Shown one piece after another: positions 17,308-25,133 of a stretch of 43,755 nucleotides of DNA (within the stretch, counting starts at the first letter, position 1; every line of letters begins with the position of its first letter). The stretch covers positions 3,602 through 47,356 of the forward strand of contig DJPL01000016.1 in assembly GCA_002437415.1 (NCBI GenBank), read 5' to 3'. The notes beneath the pieces were generated by a model that saw only the letters and a list, made by a program, of their open reading frames with translations, had not been told where the DNA came from and did no database searches. A program made the translations under genes and the position numbers. This DNA comes from Ruminococcaceae bacterium UBA6413. Lineage in GTDB: Bacteria > Bacillota > Clostridia > Oscillospirales > Ruminococcaceae.

Positions 17308-18333
17308 TTATTCTTCTGATGTTTCGGCAGGTGCGGATGTCAGTATATCCGTAGGTATGCCCGTATATGACGGCTCATACCTCGGACCTGCCTCGTTGGT
17401 GCTTGAGATTTCACCGCCGGAGTTGTCCTCATACCTGCTTTCCATATTGTCGATAATTTCGTTTACAACATCGCTGTTGACATCTGAGCTTGTATCTTCG
17501 TTACGCTCATACGGATCGGTATTCGCACCGTTCAGTCTGTATTCATACTTCAGTATATCGTCAATAACAGCCTGAGATGTCGTGTCTAGCTGTGCTCTTA
17601 CTATCATGATTTCTACACGGCGGTTTGCCGCTCTGCCCTCGGCAGTAGAGTTATCAGCGATAGGAGTATAGCACGCTTTTCCTTCGACAGTAAACTTTTC
17701 GCTGTCTACACAGCGGTTGTAGTCCATATACTTTACAACGCTTGACGCTCTCGCCGCTGAAAGATCCCAGTCGTTCACCTCGGATACAGCCTTGGCGGTA
17801 TGACCGGATACCTCGCAGGATTTTATGTACTTGTTCACAGCCTTTATGCCCGGCATGAACTTGTTGAGTACTTGCTTGCCTTCTTCCTTCAGTACGGCGC
17901 TGTTGCCGTCAAACATTATCGTATTATTGAAACGGATAAAAATTCTGGTCGGTGTCTGTTCAAGATAAACATACTGACTCAAATCATTCTGCTCCGTTGT
18001 TGTTTTCAGATAGCTGTAAAGCTGATTGAAATCGGAGGGCAGTCCCTCTGTTTCTTCGCTTGTAGTACCGCCGTTTTGCGTATTCGGGGGAGATTCGACA
18101 TTGCCGTTCGTATCGGCGGCATTATTCTGCGGCTGTTCGTCCATTACAAAGGGGTTCACATAAGTACCGCTCGATGTGAATGACTGATATATGTACTGCC
18201 ACTTTGTTTCATCTACCGATGATGCGGAATACAGCAATACGAAAAAGCACAGCAGAAGAGTAACCATGTCGGCATAAGTATTCAGCCAGTTTCCTTCTTC
18301 TTCACCGCCGCCTGAGGGTTTTCTCTTTGCCAT
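17308..18333 (-). CDS. motB: Flagellar stator protein MotB
   Basis: MotB anchors the stator to peptidoglycan and carries the proton-binding Asp. The 341-residue protein has an N-terminal membrane helix with the essential Asp (NTYADMVTLLLCFFVLLYS, D22), a linker rich in Asn/Thr/Gly (about 60-100), and an OmpA-like peptidoglycan-binding domain (about 120-255; CEVSGHTAKAV, DLSAARASSVV, GRAANRRVEIMI). An acidic, Ser/Glu-rich tail of about 75 residues follows and is unusual for MotB. A separate promoter lies upstream in the motA/motB gap. Confidence 0.95.
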   Translation of the reverse strand: MAKRKPSGGGEEEGNWLNTYADMVTLLLCFFVLLYSASSVDETKWQYIYQSFTSSGTYVNPFVMDEQPQNNAADTNGNVESPPNTQNGGTTSEETEGLPSDFNQLYSYLKTTTEQNDLSQYVYLEQTPTRIFIRFNNTIMFDGNSAVLKEEGKQVLNKFMPGIKAVNKYIKSCEVSGHTAKAVSEVNDWDLSAARASSVVKYMDYNRCVDSEKFTVEGKACYTPIADNSTAEGRAANRRVEIMIVRAQLDTTSQAVIDDILKYEYRLNGANTDPYERNEDTSSDVNSDVVNEIIDNMESRYEDNSGGEISSTNEAGPRYEPSYTGIPTDILTSAPAETSEE

Positions 18334-18371
18334 TTCGCCACCGCCTTTCTAAATTCAAGCCTAACCAATAT

Positions 18372-18400
18372 ATTTTAACATATCTGAGTGATTTTTTCAA
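18372..18400 (-). promoter_or_regulatory. Sigma-A-type promoter for motB-fliM-fliY...
   Basis: On the minus strand TTGAAA (18400-18395), 17-bp spacer, TAAAAT (18377-18372), ending 38 bp before the motB ATG. Both hexamers match consensus at five of six bases, so this can start a transcript for motB and the genes after it, independent of motA. Confidence 0.65.
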
Positions 18401-18432
18401 CACTTAATTTATTTCTTGGTTTGACTGTTTTT

Positions 18433-18540
18433 GGGATAAAGTGCTAATCTTTATCCCTATCCCCAAACCCCTTCCCCCGGGGAAGGGGCTATTTTATCGG
18501 GGCTGCCGCCCCGAGCCCTGCCAAAGGGCTACGCCCCTTG
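18433..18540. other. Hairpin-rich element in the motA/motB gap
   Basis: Contains a perfect 9-bp inverted repeat (18433-18441 with 18449-18457), a GC-rich 9-bp stem (18468-18476 with 18480-18488) and further GGGGC/GCCCC and AGCCC/GGGCT repeats up to about 18540. On the minus strand these come right after the motA stop and before the motB promoter, so they may act as a terminator or RNA-stability element. The GC-rich composition contrasts with the AT-rich promoter part of the gap. Confidence 0.6.
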
Positions 18541-18553
18541 ACCCCTTTTTTAT

Positions 18554-19324
18554 TTACTTGCTTTCCTTCTTTTTTACATCTGTCTGTGCAAGCATAAATT
18601 CAAGCTTTTCCTGGATAAGTCTGGGGTTAGAGCCTGCCGCGATCGACAAAACGCCCTCCTCGATTATCTGCATACATAAAAGCTCCTGCTCGTGACTGTT
18701 TTTAAGCGCAGACGCAATAGGCGCAAACAATACGTTTGCGAACAGTGAGCCGTAGAACGTCGTGATAAGCGCAACCGCCATACCGTTTGACAGATTGCTT
18801 GAGTCCTCGCCCATGCCCTTAAGCATATTTACAAGTCCGACAAGAGTACCTAACATACCGAATGCGGGGAATATCGTAATACCTTTTTCAAAGAAGAGCC
18901 TGCCTCTTTCGTGACGTTCGCACATAAAGTCTATAGCGTCGTCAAGCATACTTCTTACCTTATCAAGGTCATTTGCGTCAACGATCAGCATAAGGCTTTC
19001 CTTGAGGAACGGATCTTCGCACTTGTTTGCGCTGTCTTCAAGAGAGATAAGACCCTTTGTTCTTGCTATCTTAGCAAACTCGACTATCTGATTTATGTAG
19101 CTCTGAGGATTGAACTTCTTGGGGAATATAGCGAGCTTTAAGTACTTCGGCAGATTTTTCAGATACGAGATCGGGAACGAGGCGATAAGGCAGCCTATAG
19201 TACCGCCGATAGTGATAGCCACCGATGCCGGATCTATGAACCAATCGATCTGACCGCCGTTGTATATGCCGAATGTAACCAAACCGAATGATATCACCCA
19301 GCCTATGATGATTGAAATATTCAA
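18554..19324 (-). CDS. motA: Flagellar stator protein MotA
   Basis: MotA forms the proton channel with MotB and drives rotation by acting on FliG. The protein is about 256 residues, with four membrane helices, the conserved loop in which charged residues meet FliG (helices 2-3), and the segment FEKGITIFPAFGMLGTLVGL with its conserved Pro. I place the start at TTG 19324-19322, because GGAGG (19337-19333) sits eight bases before it and residues after it (NISIIIGWV) match the usual MotA N-terminus. An upstream ATG at 19357 is in frame but lies before that ribosome site. It follows flbD by 58 bp. Confidence 0.93.
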   Translation of the reverse strand: MNISIIIGWVISFGLVTFGIYNGGQIDWFIDPASVAITIGGTIGCLIASFPISYLKNLPKYLKLAIFPKKFNPQSYINQIVEFAKIARTKGLISLEDSANKCEDPFLKESLMLIVDANDLDKVRSMLDDAIDFMCERHERGRLFFEKGITIFPAFGMLGTLVGLVNMLKGMGEDSSNLSNGMAVALITTFYGSLFANVLFAPIASALKNSHEQELLCMQIIEEGVLSIAAGSNPRLIQEKLEFMLAQTDVKKKESK

Positions 19325-19382
19325 AATAATTTCCTCCTGTAAAGGTTTATATAGCACAGCGCAAGGCTGTAATATTCATAAT

Positions 19383-19586
19383 TTATATGCTTCTCTCGGG
19401 GCGCTGACGTCTTAATGACTGTCTGTACTCCTTGATGAGAGAAAGTATCTCGTTCATCGACTGCTCGACTATGTATGAGTGTCCCGTGCTTGTCGTTATT
19501 ACCGTGTCGGGATTTTCCGTTACTATTTCAATTAAATCGGGATTAAGCATGAACTTTTCCCCATTGAGCTTTGTAAGTATTATCAT
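19383..19586 (-). CDS. flbD: Flagellar protein FlbD
   Basis: A 67-residue protein of the FlbD family (Firmicutes and spirochaetes), always found between flgE and motA. It matches the family start MIILTKLNGEKFMLNPDLIE and continues TTSTGHSYIVEQSMNEIL. Its molecular role is not well known; it is not related to the Caulobacter regulator of the same name. Here it is separated from flgE by an unusual 593-bp gap. Confidence 0.92.
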   Translation of the reverse strand: MIILTKLNGEKFMLNPDLIEIVTENPDTVITTSTGHSYIVEQSMNEILSLIKEYRQSLRRQRPERSI

Positions 19587-20179
19587 ACATTTCCTTCCTT
19601 TGCAGACCGCTTTTGCTTTATCACTGTTGTCGGCTGTCTGTCACACCGACAGCTTACACGCGGTTACCATAACCGCCTTGCATAATAAACGGGCATTCCG
19701 GCGGAGCGTTCGCTCCGCCTGCCCATATAAACTTAAATTTAAATCACAGAAGCCTGCAATTTCCGCCAAACCGAGATTACGTCAATTGCAAACAACCAGA
19801 ACAACGAACTTGTCATTGCTCGCACCCACGCCTTTTAAATAAACGCCGCAGGCAAAGCACGGATGCTTGCAACGGTCGCACAAAGTCGCTATGCAAGGAC
19901 GCATATAGTCAGCCAAACCAAGTCTCTGCACGATGCAGTGACACAAATGGCTGACAATGCACGGACGCAGCGACCACAAACGACCGTAAAGGCACAACAA
20001 TTATTCATCATTCATTATTCATTAAGGCAACTTCGCTACCCGCCGTTTCGCTATCCGTCGCTACACCGCAACGTTACTAAAGGCGGAACTTGAAGCGGCT
20101 CACAGCCGCCCGCCGATAACGAAGGTTACGCCGACATCAAACCGTCAGAACGGCGGAATTTGCCGTGCCCCACGGGCAC
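19587..20179. other. 593-bp structured intergenic region inside the flagellar block
   Basis: No credible gene is present. From low to high coordinates it holds a 6-bp inverted repeat (about 19633-19652), a perfect 7-bp one (19660-19666/19670-19676), a perfect 9-bp GC-rich stem (19700-19708/19711-19719) with flanking GGGC/GCCC, a shared dispersed repeat (19822-20022), paired GTCAGCCA/TGGCTGAC arms (about 19908-19955) enclosing a TGCAcgaTGCA hairpin, and GCGGCT/AGCCGC (about 20094-20109). It looks like one or more short mobile or palindromic elements inserted between flgE and flbD. Confidence 0.7.
19822..20022. repeat. Dispersed intergenic repeat, copy 2 (flgE/flbD gap)
   Basis: Starts with CACCCACGCCTTTT and CGCCGCAGGC and ends with AACAATTATTCATCATTCATT units, in the same order as at 11020-11097. 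About 140 bases containing direct repeats (GCAAGGACGCA and GCACGGACGCA) and inverted arms GTCAGCCA/TGGCTGAC lie between the two shared blocks. The missing middle in copy 1 suggests either an insertion here or a deletion there. Confidence 0.75.
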
Positions 20180-21745
20180 TTAGCGCTTGAGGTTTACTAT
20201 TTCTTCGAGCATTGTGTCCGAAGTGGTGATTATTCTTGAGTTAGCCTGGAAGCCTCTCTGTGTAATGATCATATCGGAGAATTCCTGCGATAAGTCAACG
20301 TTTGACATTTCAAGCGCACCGGATACTACAGAAGCAGAACCGTTCTCGCCTGCGATGTTTACCTGAGGCTCGCCGGATGAAAGCGTTTCTCTCCAGTAGG
20401 AGCTGCCTACCTGCTCAAGACCGTTGGGGTTGTCAAATGTTACAATATCAATTCTGCCGAGCATTATTATGCCGTGTACGCTGTGTACACCGTAGATAGT
20501 ACCGTCCTCATTGATATATACGCTGTCAAGATCCTTAACTGTCTGAGTAGCCGCAACACGACCGTCTGTAAGCTTGATGTTGCCGAGAAGCTCAGCCATA
20601 TCCGAGAAGAAGTTGTTTGAACCGCCCGCAAGACCTACCTTGCCGTCTGTAGCAAGCAATGTTTCAAGCGCACCGTTGCCTGCGTCCCAGTCGGTGCTTG
20701 TAACTGTCAGCTGATACTTTTCGTTGCTTCCTGCCGCCTTATCTATAGCCGCCTGAATGTCGGCTACCGTTGCACCGGGGTGAACGCTTATCGTAAGACC
20801 GTTGTCCGACCACTTTGCAGTAGTTTCTGCGGCATTCTTTGAATATCTTAAATTGATCGTGTAGTTGTTTGCGTATTCACCGGGGGTTACCGTTGTGAAT
20901 GTCAGCGAGGCCTGTGTTGTTCCGTCATCAAGCTTCATTGTGTTCGTTGCTGTCGTTGCAGGTATATCAGCGGCAGGCGGAACTGTATCAAGCTCAAAGT
21001 GGAGCGGAAGCACACCGTCTATGCTGACACCGCCGTTTTCGCACGCACGGGTCACAGCATCCTCAAGGTCATTGAGGTTTGTGTAGTCGTTCTTTTCGTT
21101 AAGCTGTACAACAAGCTTGTTACCGCTCATATAAGCATAATCGCTCTCGCCTACAGTAAAGCCAACCGATATGTTACCGTCGGGGGTAGCTGTGTCAGCC
21201 GAAACAGTAAGCGGATATGTGCCACCTTTATATGTTATCGTCTTTGAGTAATTCGCCTCATTGTCAAGTACCTCCGGAACTACAAATGTAATTCTGTTTG
21301 AAGATGCGTCAACACCTGTAGCGTCGCCGCTTACGCCGAGCACCATATTACCGTTTGAGTCAACAAGGTTGCCTGCGTTATCAACGCTGAATACACCGGC
21401 TCTTGAATAGAAGATGTTGCCTGCCTCATCCATAACCTGGAAGAAGCCGTCACCCGATAATGCACAGTCATAAACACTGTCGGAATATGTAAAGCCCGAC
21501 TGTCCCATTACCTGACCGATAGCACCGAGCTTAGTACCGTAACCTACCTGGGAAGGGTTTACACCGCCCTGGAGGTTAGAGCCTGCCGAGCCGTTCTTCT
21601 TTGTCTGGTAATATACCTCCTGGAAGGTAGTTACGCTTGTCTTGAAGCCTGTTGTGTTTACGTTAGCGATATTGTTACCGATAACGTCCATCTTTTGCTG
21701 ATGTGTCTTTAATCCTGACACGCCTGAGAATAAAGATCTAACCAT
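20180..21745 (-). CDS. flgE: Flagellar hook protein FlgE
   Basis: FlgE builds the hook. The 521-residue protein has the axial N-terminus (MDVIGNNIANVNTTGFKTS, then DCALSGDGFFQVMDEAGN and YSRAGVFSVDNAGN) and C-terminus (GALEMSNVDLSQEFSDMI, ITQRGFQANSRII, MLEEIVNLKR). The middle (about 230-400) contains an inserted, surface-type domain including GLTISVHPGATVADIQAAI, which resembles the IN motif of flagellins and hook-filament proteins. The start ATG follows GAAAGGA. Longer hook proteins with extra domains are common in Firmicutes. Confidence 0.95.
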   Translation of the reverse strand: MVRSLFSGVSGLKTHQQKMDVIGNNIANVNTTGFKTSVTTFQEVYYQTKKNGSAGSNLQGGVNPSQVGYGTKLGAIGQVMGQSGFTYSDSVYDCALSGDGFFQVMDEAGNIFYSRAGVFSVDNAGNLVDSNGNMVLGVSGDATGVDASSNRITFVVPEVLDNEANYSKTITYKGGTYPLTVSADTATPDGNISVGFTVGESDYAYMSGNKLVVQLNEKNDYTNLNDLEDAVTRACENGGVSIDGVLPLHFELDTVPPAADIPATTATNTMKLDDGTTQASLTFTTVTPGEYANNYTINLRYSKNAAETTAKWSDNGLTISVHPGATVADIQAAIDKAAGSNEKYQLTVTSTDWDAGNGALETLLATDGKVGLAGGSNNFFSDMAELLGNIKLTDGRVAATQTVKDLDSVYINEDGTIYGVHSVHGIIMLGRIDIVTFDNPNGLEQVGSSYWRETLSSGEPQVNIAGENGSASVVSGALEMSNVDLSQEFSDMIITQRGFQANSRIITTSDTMLEEIVNLKR

Positions 21746-21827
21746 GATCTGTTCCTTTCTCCATCGTGCCGACCGCTCTTACCCGTCTGTCATTCAAGGT
21801 AAGCAATACTTCCTTTCGGTCCGGTAT

Positions 21828-22232
21828 TTACATAATTACGGTCGAATCGATGTTCGTAAAAATATTTCCTTTTAAATCATCCTGTGACATAGTTGTGATC
21901 ACCGTCCGGTTCTTCACACTTACCACAAAAGCAGTTTTGTCAACGAGTACAAGTGTTTCGTTGCTGCCCTTTTCTGCGGCTATCTCAATGCCGTCGTTAA
22001 GTCTTTGCAGCATATCCGAGTCAAGTATCTCGATATTTCTGCTTTCTATACGCTTCATTGCGTGTTTTGAAAAGCCTACCGCCGAGTTTCTTGCGACAAG
22101 CTCGCTTTGAAGAGCCTCTGCAAATGTTCCGCCCAACTGCTGTGCGGCTTTTTCAGCATTCCCTGCTTTTGCGGTGTTTACGTTGCCTGTCGAAATCTGT
22201 AGATTTCGCAGCTTAAGTTCATTTATCAACAT
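21828..22232 (-). CDS. Conserved flagellar operon protein (TIGR02530-like)
   Basis: A 134-residue protein in the slot between flgD and flgE where Firmicutes carry a small conserved flagellar gene. It has the family features FAEALQ near residue 38, AVGFSKHAMKRIESRNIEIL, then RLNDGIEIAAEKGSNETLVL and a C-terminal beta part (KTAFVVSVKNRTVITTM). Its function is unknown; a role in hook assembly or hook-length control is inferred from position. The match to the family is by pattern and context. Confidence 0.8.
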   Translation of the reverse strand: MLINELKLRNLQISTGNVNTAKAGNAEKAAQQLGGTFAEALQSELVARNSAVGFSKHAMKRIESRNIEILDSDMLQRLNDGIEIAAEKGSNETLVLVDKTAFVVSVKNRTVITTMSQDDLKGNIFTNIDSTVIM

Positions 22233-22249
22233 AACACTGCCGCCTTTGA

Positions 22250-22924
22250 TTATTCGTTTCCCTCCGCATTGTCTGTCGGAGTATCTGTTTTGTTGTCAGC
22301 CGCATTATCATTGCTTTCGCTGACGTGTACTATCTCATCGATAGAGTAGAGATAATCGTCAATCACGATCTTTGCGTCGCCGTCCTGCATCTCCGCCGAC
22401 TCGACCTTGCCTCTTGCGTAGTAGAATTTGCCGTCGTCGCCGAGTACCTTTACCATTACTTCCTTACCCACAAAGCCGAGCGCTTCGGATATCGTATGTA
22501 ATGTGCCTGTGTTTTCGGTATCGTTTATTCCCTTTACCGCCGACAGGTCATACTGCGTTCCGCCGACTATTACCTTTACCGTGCTTCCGCTGATGTTCAC
22601 TCCGGTGCATACGCCCGATAAAAGCGTTCCGTCATCCGACTGCGCATTCATTGTAAGCGTCTTGCCGACAAGTCCTGCCGCATAGTTCGACATACTGTAC
22701 TTCAGATTGTCCTGCTGTGCCTGTAACGCCGTGAACTGTGCCATCTGCGACACGAACTCGGTGTTTGATGTAGGCTCAAGCGGGTCCTGATTGCTCATCT
22801 CTGCCATAAGCAGATTGAAGAACGTTTCCGTGCTTATCGTATCGTTCTTGCCCGAGCTTTCAAAAAGATCCTTGTACTTCTCGTGATTTGACTGTACACT
22901 CTGAAGACTTGATAAATCTGCCAT
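22250..22924 (-). CDS. flgD: Hook-cap/scaffolding protein FlgD
   Basis: FlgD caps the growing hook. The 224-residue protein has the conserved N-terminal segment TFFNLLMAEMSNQDPLEPTS and NTEFVSQMAQFTALQA, then a helix-linked region, a middle beta part (GKTLTMNAQSDDGTLLSG, VKVIVGGTQYDLSAV), and a C-terminal acidic, Asn/Thr-rich tail. The last part (VGKEVMVKVLGDDGKFYYA) is an additional small beta module. It follows fliK by 36 bp with GAAAGGA before the ATG. Confidence 0.93.
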   Translation of the reverse strand: MADLSSLQSVQSNHEKYKDLFESSGKNDTISTETFFNLLMAEMSNQDPLEPTSNTEFVSQMAQFTALQAQQDNLKYSMSNYAAGLVGKTLTMNAQSDDGTLLSGVCTGVNISGSTVKVIVGGTQYDLSAVKGINDTENTGTLHTISEALGFVGKEVMVKVLGDDGKFYYARGKVESAEMQDGDAKIVIDDYLYSIDEIVHVSESNDNAADNKTDTPTDNAEGNE

Positions 22925-22960
22925 CTGTTATCCTTTCGTGTAAGTCCGCCGATATTTATA

Positions 22961-24505
22961 TCAGCTCATTGCCTGTATCTCGCCCAAAAGACTGTCAAAG
23001 TCGTCCGTGTCATTCTTCTGCTGACTGTGCGGCTGCTGTCTGTATGGGTTCTTACTGCTGCCGTCAAAATCTCTTTGGAATAATTCCGTCTGCGAGGCTT
23101 CTACCTTGTATGAGGCAAGCTCCACATTGTCGTTTTTCAGCGCATACGCAAGCTGTTCGGATTTTGCCTGTAAAAGCTCCTTTGCCGCCTGAGTTTCGGT
23201 AAGTATCTCAACCGTCAGCTTTCCGCTTTCGTTCACCATACGGACCGTTATCTTACCCAGCGTTTCCGGTGTAAGCACTACCGTAAGTGTGCTCTTGCCC
23301 GTGCTCTTTGGCGCGTGCTCACTCACAAAGCCTGCCATATCGCTTATCGGCACTCTTACCGTCTGCTTCGGCTGTGCTTCATCGTCAAACCTGCTCTCGG
23401 TCCTTGCAAACACTCCGGTTTCCCTTGCGTTCATATCGCTTACCGCGCTCTTATCGGTGACCTTCTGCTCTGTGTCAAGGTCGCTGTCCGACTTCGTGAC
23501 CTCGTTTCCCTTGGTTATTGCCTTAAGCTCTTCGCTTTTCACTTCAATATTGCGTTTTGCGTAAGCAACTCTCGGTACATTATCCGCTTCCGCCGCAATT
23601 TCCTGCTTTACTTCGTTTGTTACTTTCTCATAGGATATCGTGATGTTATCCTTCTGAATTTCTGTATCCGATTTCGTATCCGTTATGATATTATCGGATT
23701 TTCCCACCGTGTTGAAATCCATAGCTCTGCTTGCGTCATTTGCGGCAATATCTTCAGTTGTGCCTTTGGCTGCGCTATCAACAGATCCGCTTACGGCAAC
23801 ATTCTCTTCGGGCTTTATCGCAACATCATTGTTTGAATTATCCGAATTATAAGCCGTCCGCTTGATGTCTGTTTCACCTGAATGTCTATCCGATATTGTT
23901 GAATTACCATCGCCGGTATTATATCCGCTATCCGTTGCTTTAGGATTTAAATTGTTTTCGGATACAATATCTACGCCTTCGTCGACAATTGCATTTTCAG
24001 CAAAATCATTTCCGGTTGCTTCTGCCAAATTTTCACTTTTCTGCAACGCCTGTACCGGGCTTTCAACAATACTCGGAGCATCTGTCAGATCAGTAATGTT
24101 TTGTACCGTGGTCTGTACCACCGACTGCATACCCTCAACGTCTGCGAGCTCCTGTGTCAGTCCCGCATTATCCGCAGTAGGTGCATTGTCTGTCATCTGT
24201 ACCACAGCCGCCTGCATATATCCGGCAAGCTCAGCCGTCTTCAGCAGTTGCTTCAGCTCTTCTGCGCTCTGCTCAAGCTCAGTTAGTCCGCTGAGCATAT
24301 CGCCCGACACGGCAGTCTGTCCTTCCGTGCGTGCATCTGCCGCGTTTACGGCACTCTGCCTGTTGCCCGCCGTCATAGCTCCGAGCATATCGGAGAAGCC
24401 TCCGGGCGCACTGTTATCGGAAACTACGGTATCAGAGATTGTGGCGGTATTGCCCGCAAACGCCATAGCGGCACCTGCCGGCAATACTGCTGCTGCATTC
24501 ATCAT
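22961..24505 (-). CDS. fliK: Flagellar hook-length control protein FliK
   Basis: FliK measures hook length and triggers the FlhB switch. The first ~390 residues are low in conservation and rich in Asn, Asp, Thr, Ser and Glu, as expected for the extended ruler part. The C-terminal Flg_hook domain is clear at about 405-480: LTVVLTPETLGKITVRMVNE, KLTVEILTETQAAKELLQAK. At 514 residues it fits the family range. A strong promoter (24627-24655) and a 122-nt leader lie upstream, so fliK and the genes after it can be transcribed separately from fliJ. Confidence 0.9.
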   Translation of the reverse strand: MMNAAAVLPAGAAMAFAGNTATISDTVVSDNSAPGGFSDMLGAMTAGNRQSAVNAADARTEGQTAVSGDMLSGLTELEQSAEELKQLLKTAELAGYMQAAVVQMTDNAPTADNAGLTQELADVEGMQSVVQTTVQNITDLTDAPSIVESPVQALQKSENLAEATGNDFAENAIVDEGVDIVSENNLNPKATDSGYNTGDGNSTISDRHSGETDIKRTAYNSDNSNNDVAIKPEENVAVSGSVDSAAKGTTEDIAANDASRAMDFNTVGKSDNIITDTKSDTEIQKDNITISYEKVTNEVKQEIAAEADNVPRVAYAKRNIEVKSEELKAITKGNEVTKSDSDLDTEQKVTDKSAVSDMNARETGVFARTESRFDDEAQPKQTVRVPISDMAGFVSEHAPKSTGKSTLTVVLTPETLGKITVRMVNESGKLTVEILTETQAAKELLQAKSEQLAYALKNDNVELASYKVEASQTELFQRDFDGSSKNPYRQQPHSQQKNDTDDFDSLLGEIQAMS

Positions 24506-24571
24506 ATCTCACCCCCTTTCAGTGCTATTCATTGCCGCAGTGAATGTATCACTTGCAACAACTTTTATATA

Positions 24572-24594
24572 TTTAACGGCTTTTAACCGTTAAA
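24572..24594 (-). other. Leader hairpin before fliK
   Basis: A perfect 8-bp stem TTTAACGG/CCGTTAAA (24572-24579 with 24587-24594, 7-nt loop) sits in the 5' leader of the fliK transcript, some 65 nt before the ATG. There is no U-tract, so I read it as a leader structure or protein-binding site rather than a terminator. A similar TTAACGG-containing inverted repeat occurs in the flgB leader. Confidence 0.45.
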
Positions 24595-24626
24595 ATTTAT
24601 GTAAATTGCACAGCTTTCCACCTTGT

Positions 24627-24655
24627 ATTGTACCACATTTCAAGCGTTATGTCAA
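24627..24655 (-). promoter_or_regulatory. Strong sigma-A-type promoter for fliK-flgD-orf-flgE...
   Basis: On the minus strand a perfect TTGACA (24655-24650), 17-bp spacer and TACAAT (24632-24627). It is one of the best promoters in the window. It lies immediately after the fliJ stop and gives a leader of about 115-120 nt to the fliK ATG. Confidence 0.75.
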
Positions 24656-24659
24656 CAAT

Positions 24660-25112
24660 TTACTGTGCTGTGCCGCCATTTGAAGAGCCGTTCGACACGA
24701 ACTCCTCTATGATCTGTTCCTGCTCCTTCTGAGCGGCGTATCTGTACTCCTCAAGCTGTTTCTCCTCCAGCTTTTCAAGCTTTGACACTTCCTTTGTAGC
24801 CTCAATTACCCTCTGAAGCTGCTGTTCTATCTCGTCGCGCTTTTGAGCCATACGCCCTTTTATGCGGTAGATGTCCTGCTGTAGCGAGGAAACGTACTTC
24901 TTATGCAGTGACAGCCGCATTGCCGTTGTCCCGCCGCGCACAAGCTCATTGAGCTTGTCGATGCTCAGCTCGTATTCCTCGGTCTTTGCGTCAAGCTCCG
25001 CCTGCATTTCCGCAAGCTCCGCCCTCAGTCTGCCTAGCACCGATTTCTCGCTGTCCAGCACCTGATCGTTGTACTTTTTCAGCGACTGCAATGTAAAATT
25101 AAACTTCTTCAT
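24660..25112 (-). CDS. fliJ: Flagellar export chaperone/ATPase stalk FliJ
   Basis: FliJ is the coiled-coil stalk of the FliI ATPase that links it to FlhA. The 150 residues are almost entirely charged helix with heptad character (LRAELAEMQAELDAKTEEYE, MAQKRDEIEQQLQRVIEA), and the N-terminus MKKFNFTLQSLKKYNDQVLD fits the family. It lies 21 bp after fliI. The ribosome site before its ATG is weak, which suggests translational dependence on fliI. Confidence 0.9.
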   Translation of the reverse strand: MKKFNFTLQSLKKYNDQVLDSEKSVLGRLRAELAEMQAELDAKTEEYELSIDKLNELVRGGTTAMRLSLHKKYVSSLQQDIYRIKGRMAQKRDEIEQQLQRVIEATKEVSKLEKLEEKQLEEYRYAAQKEQEQIIEEFVSNGSSNGGTAQ

Positions 25113-25133
25113 AGCGCATTGTTATCACGATTT

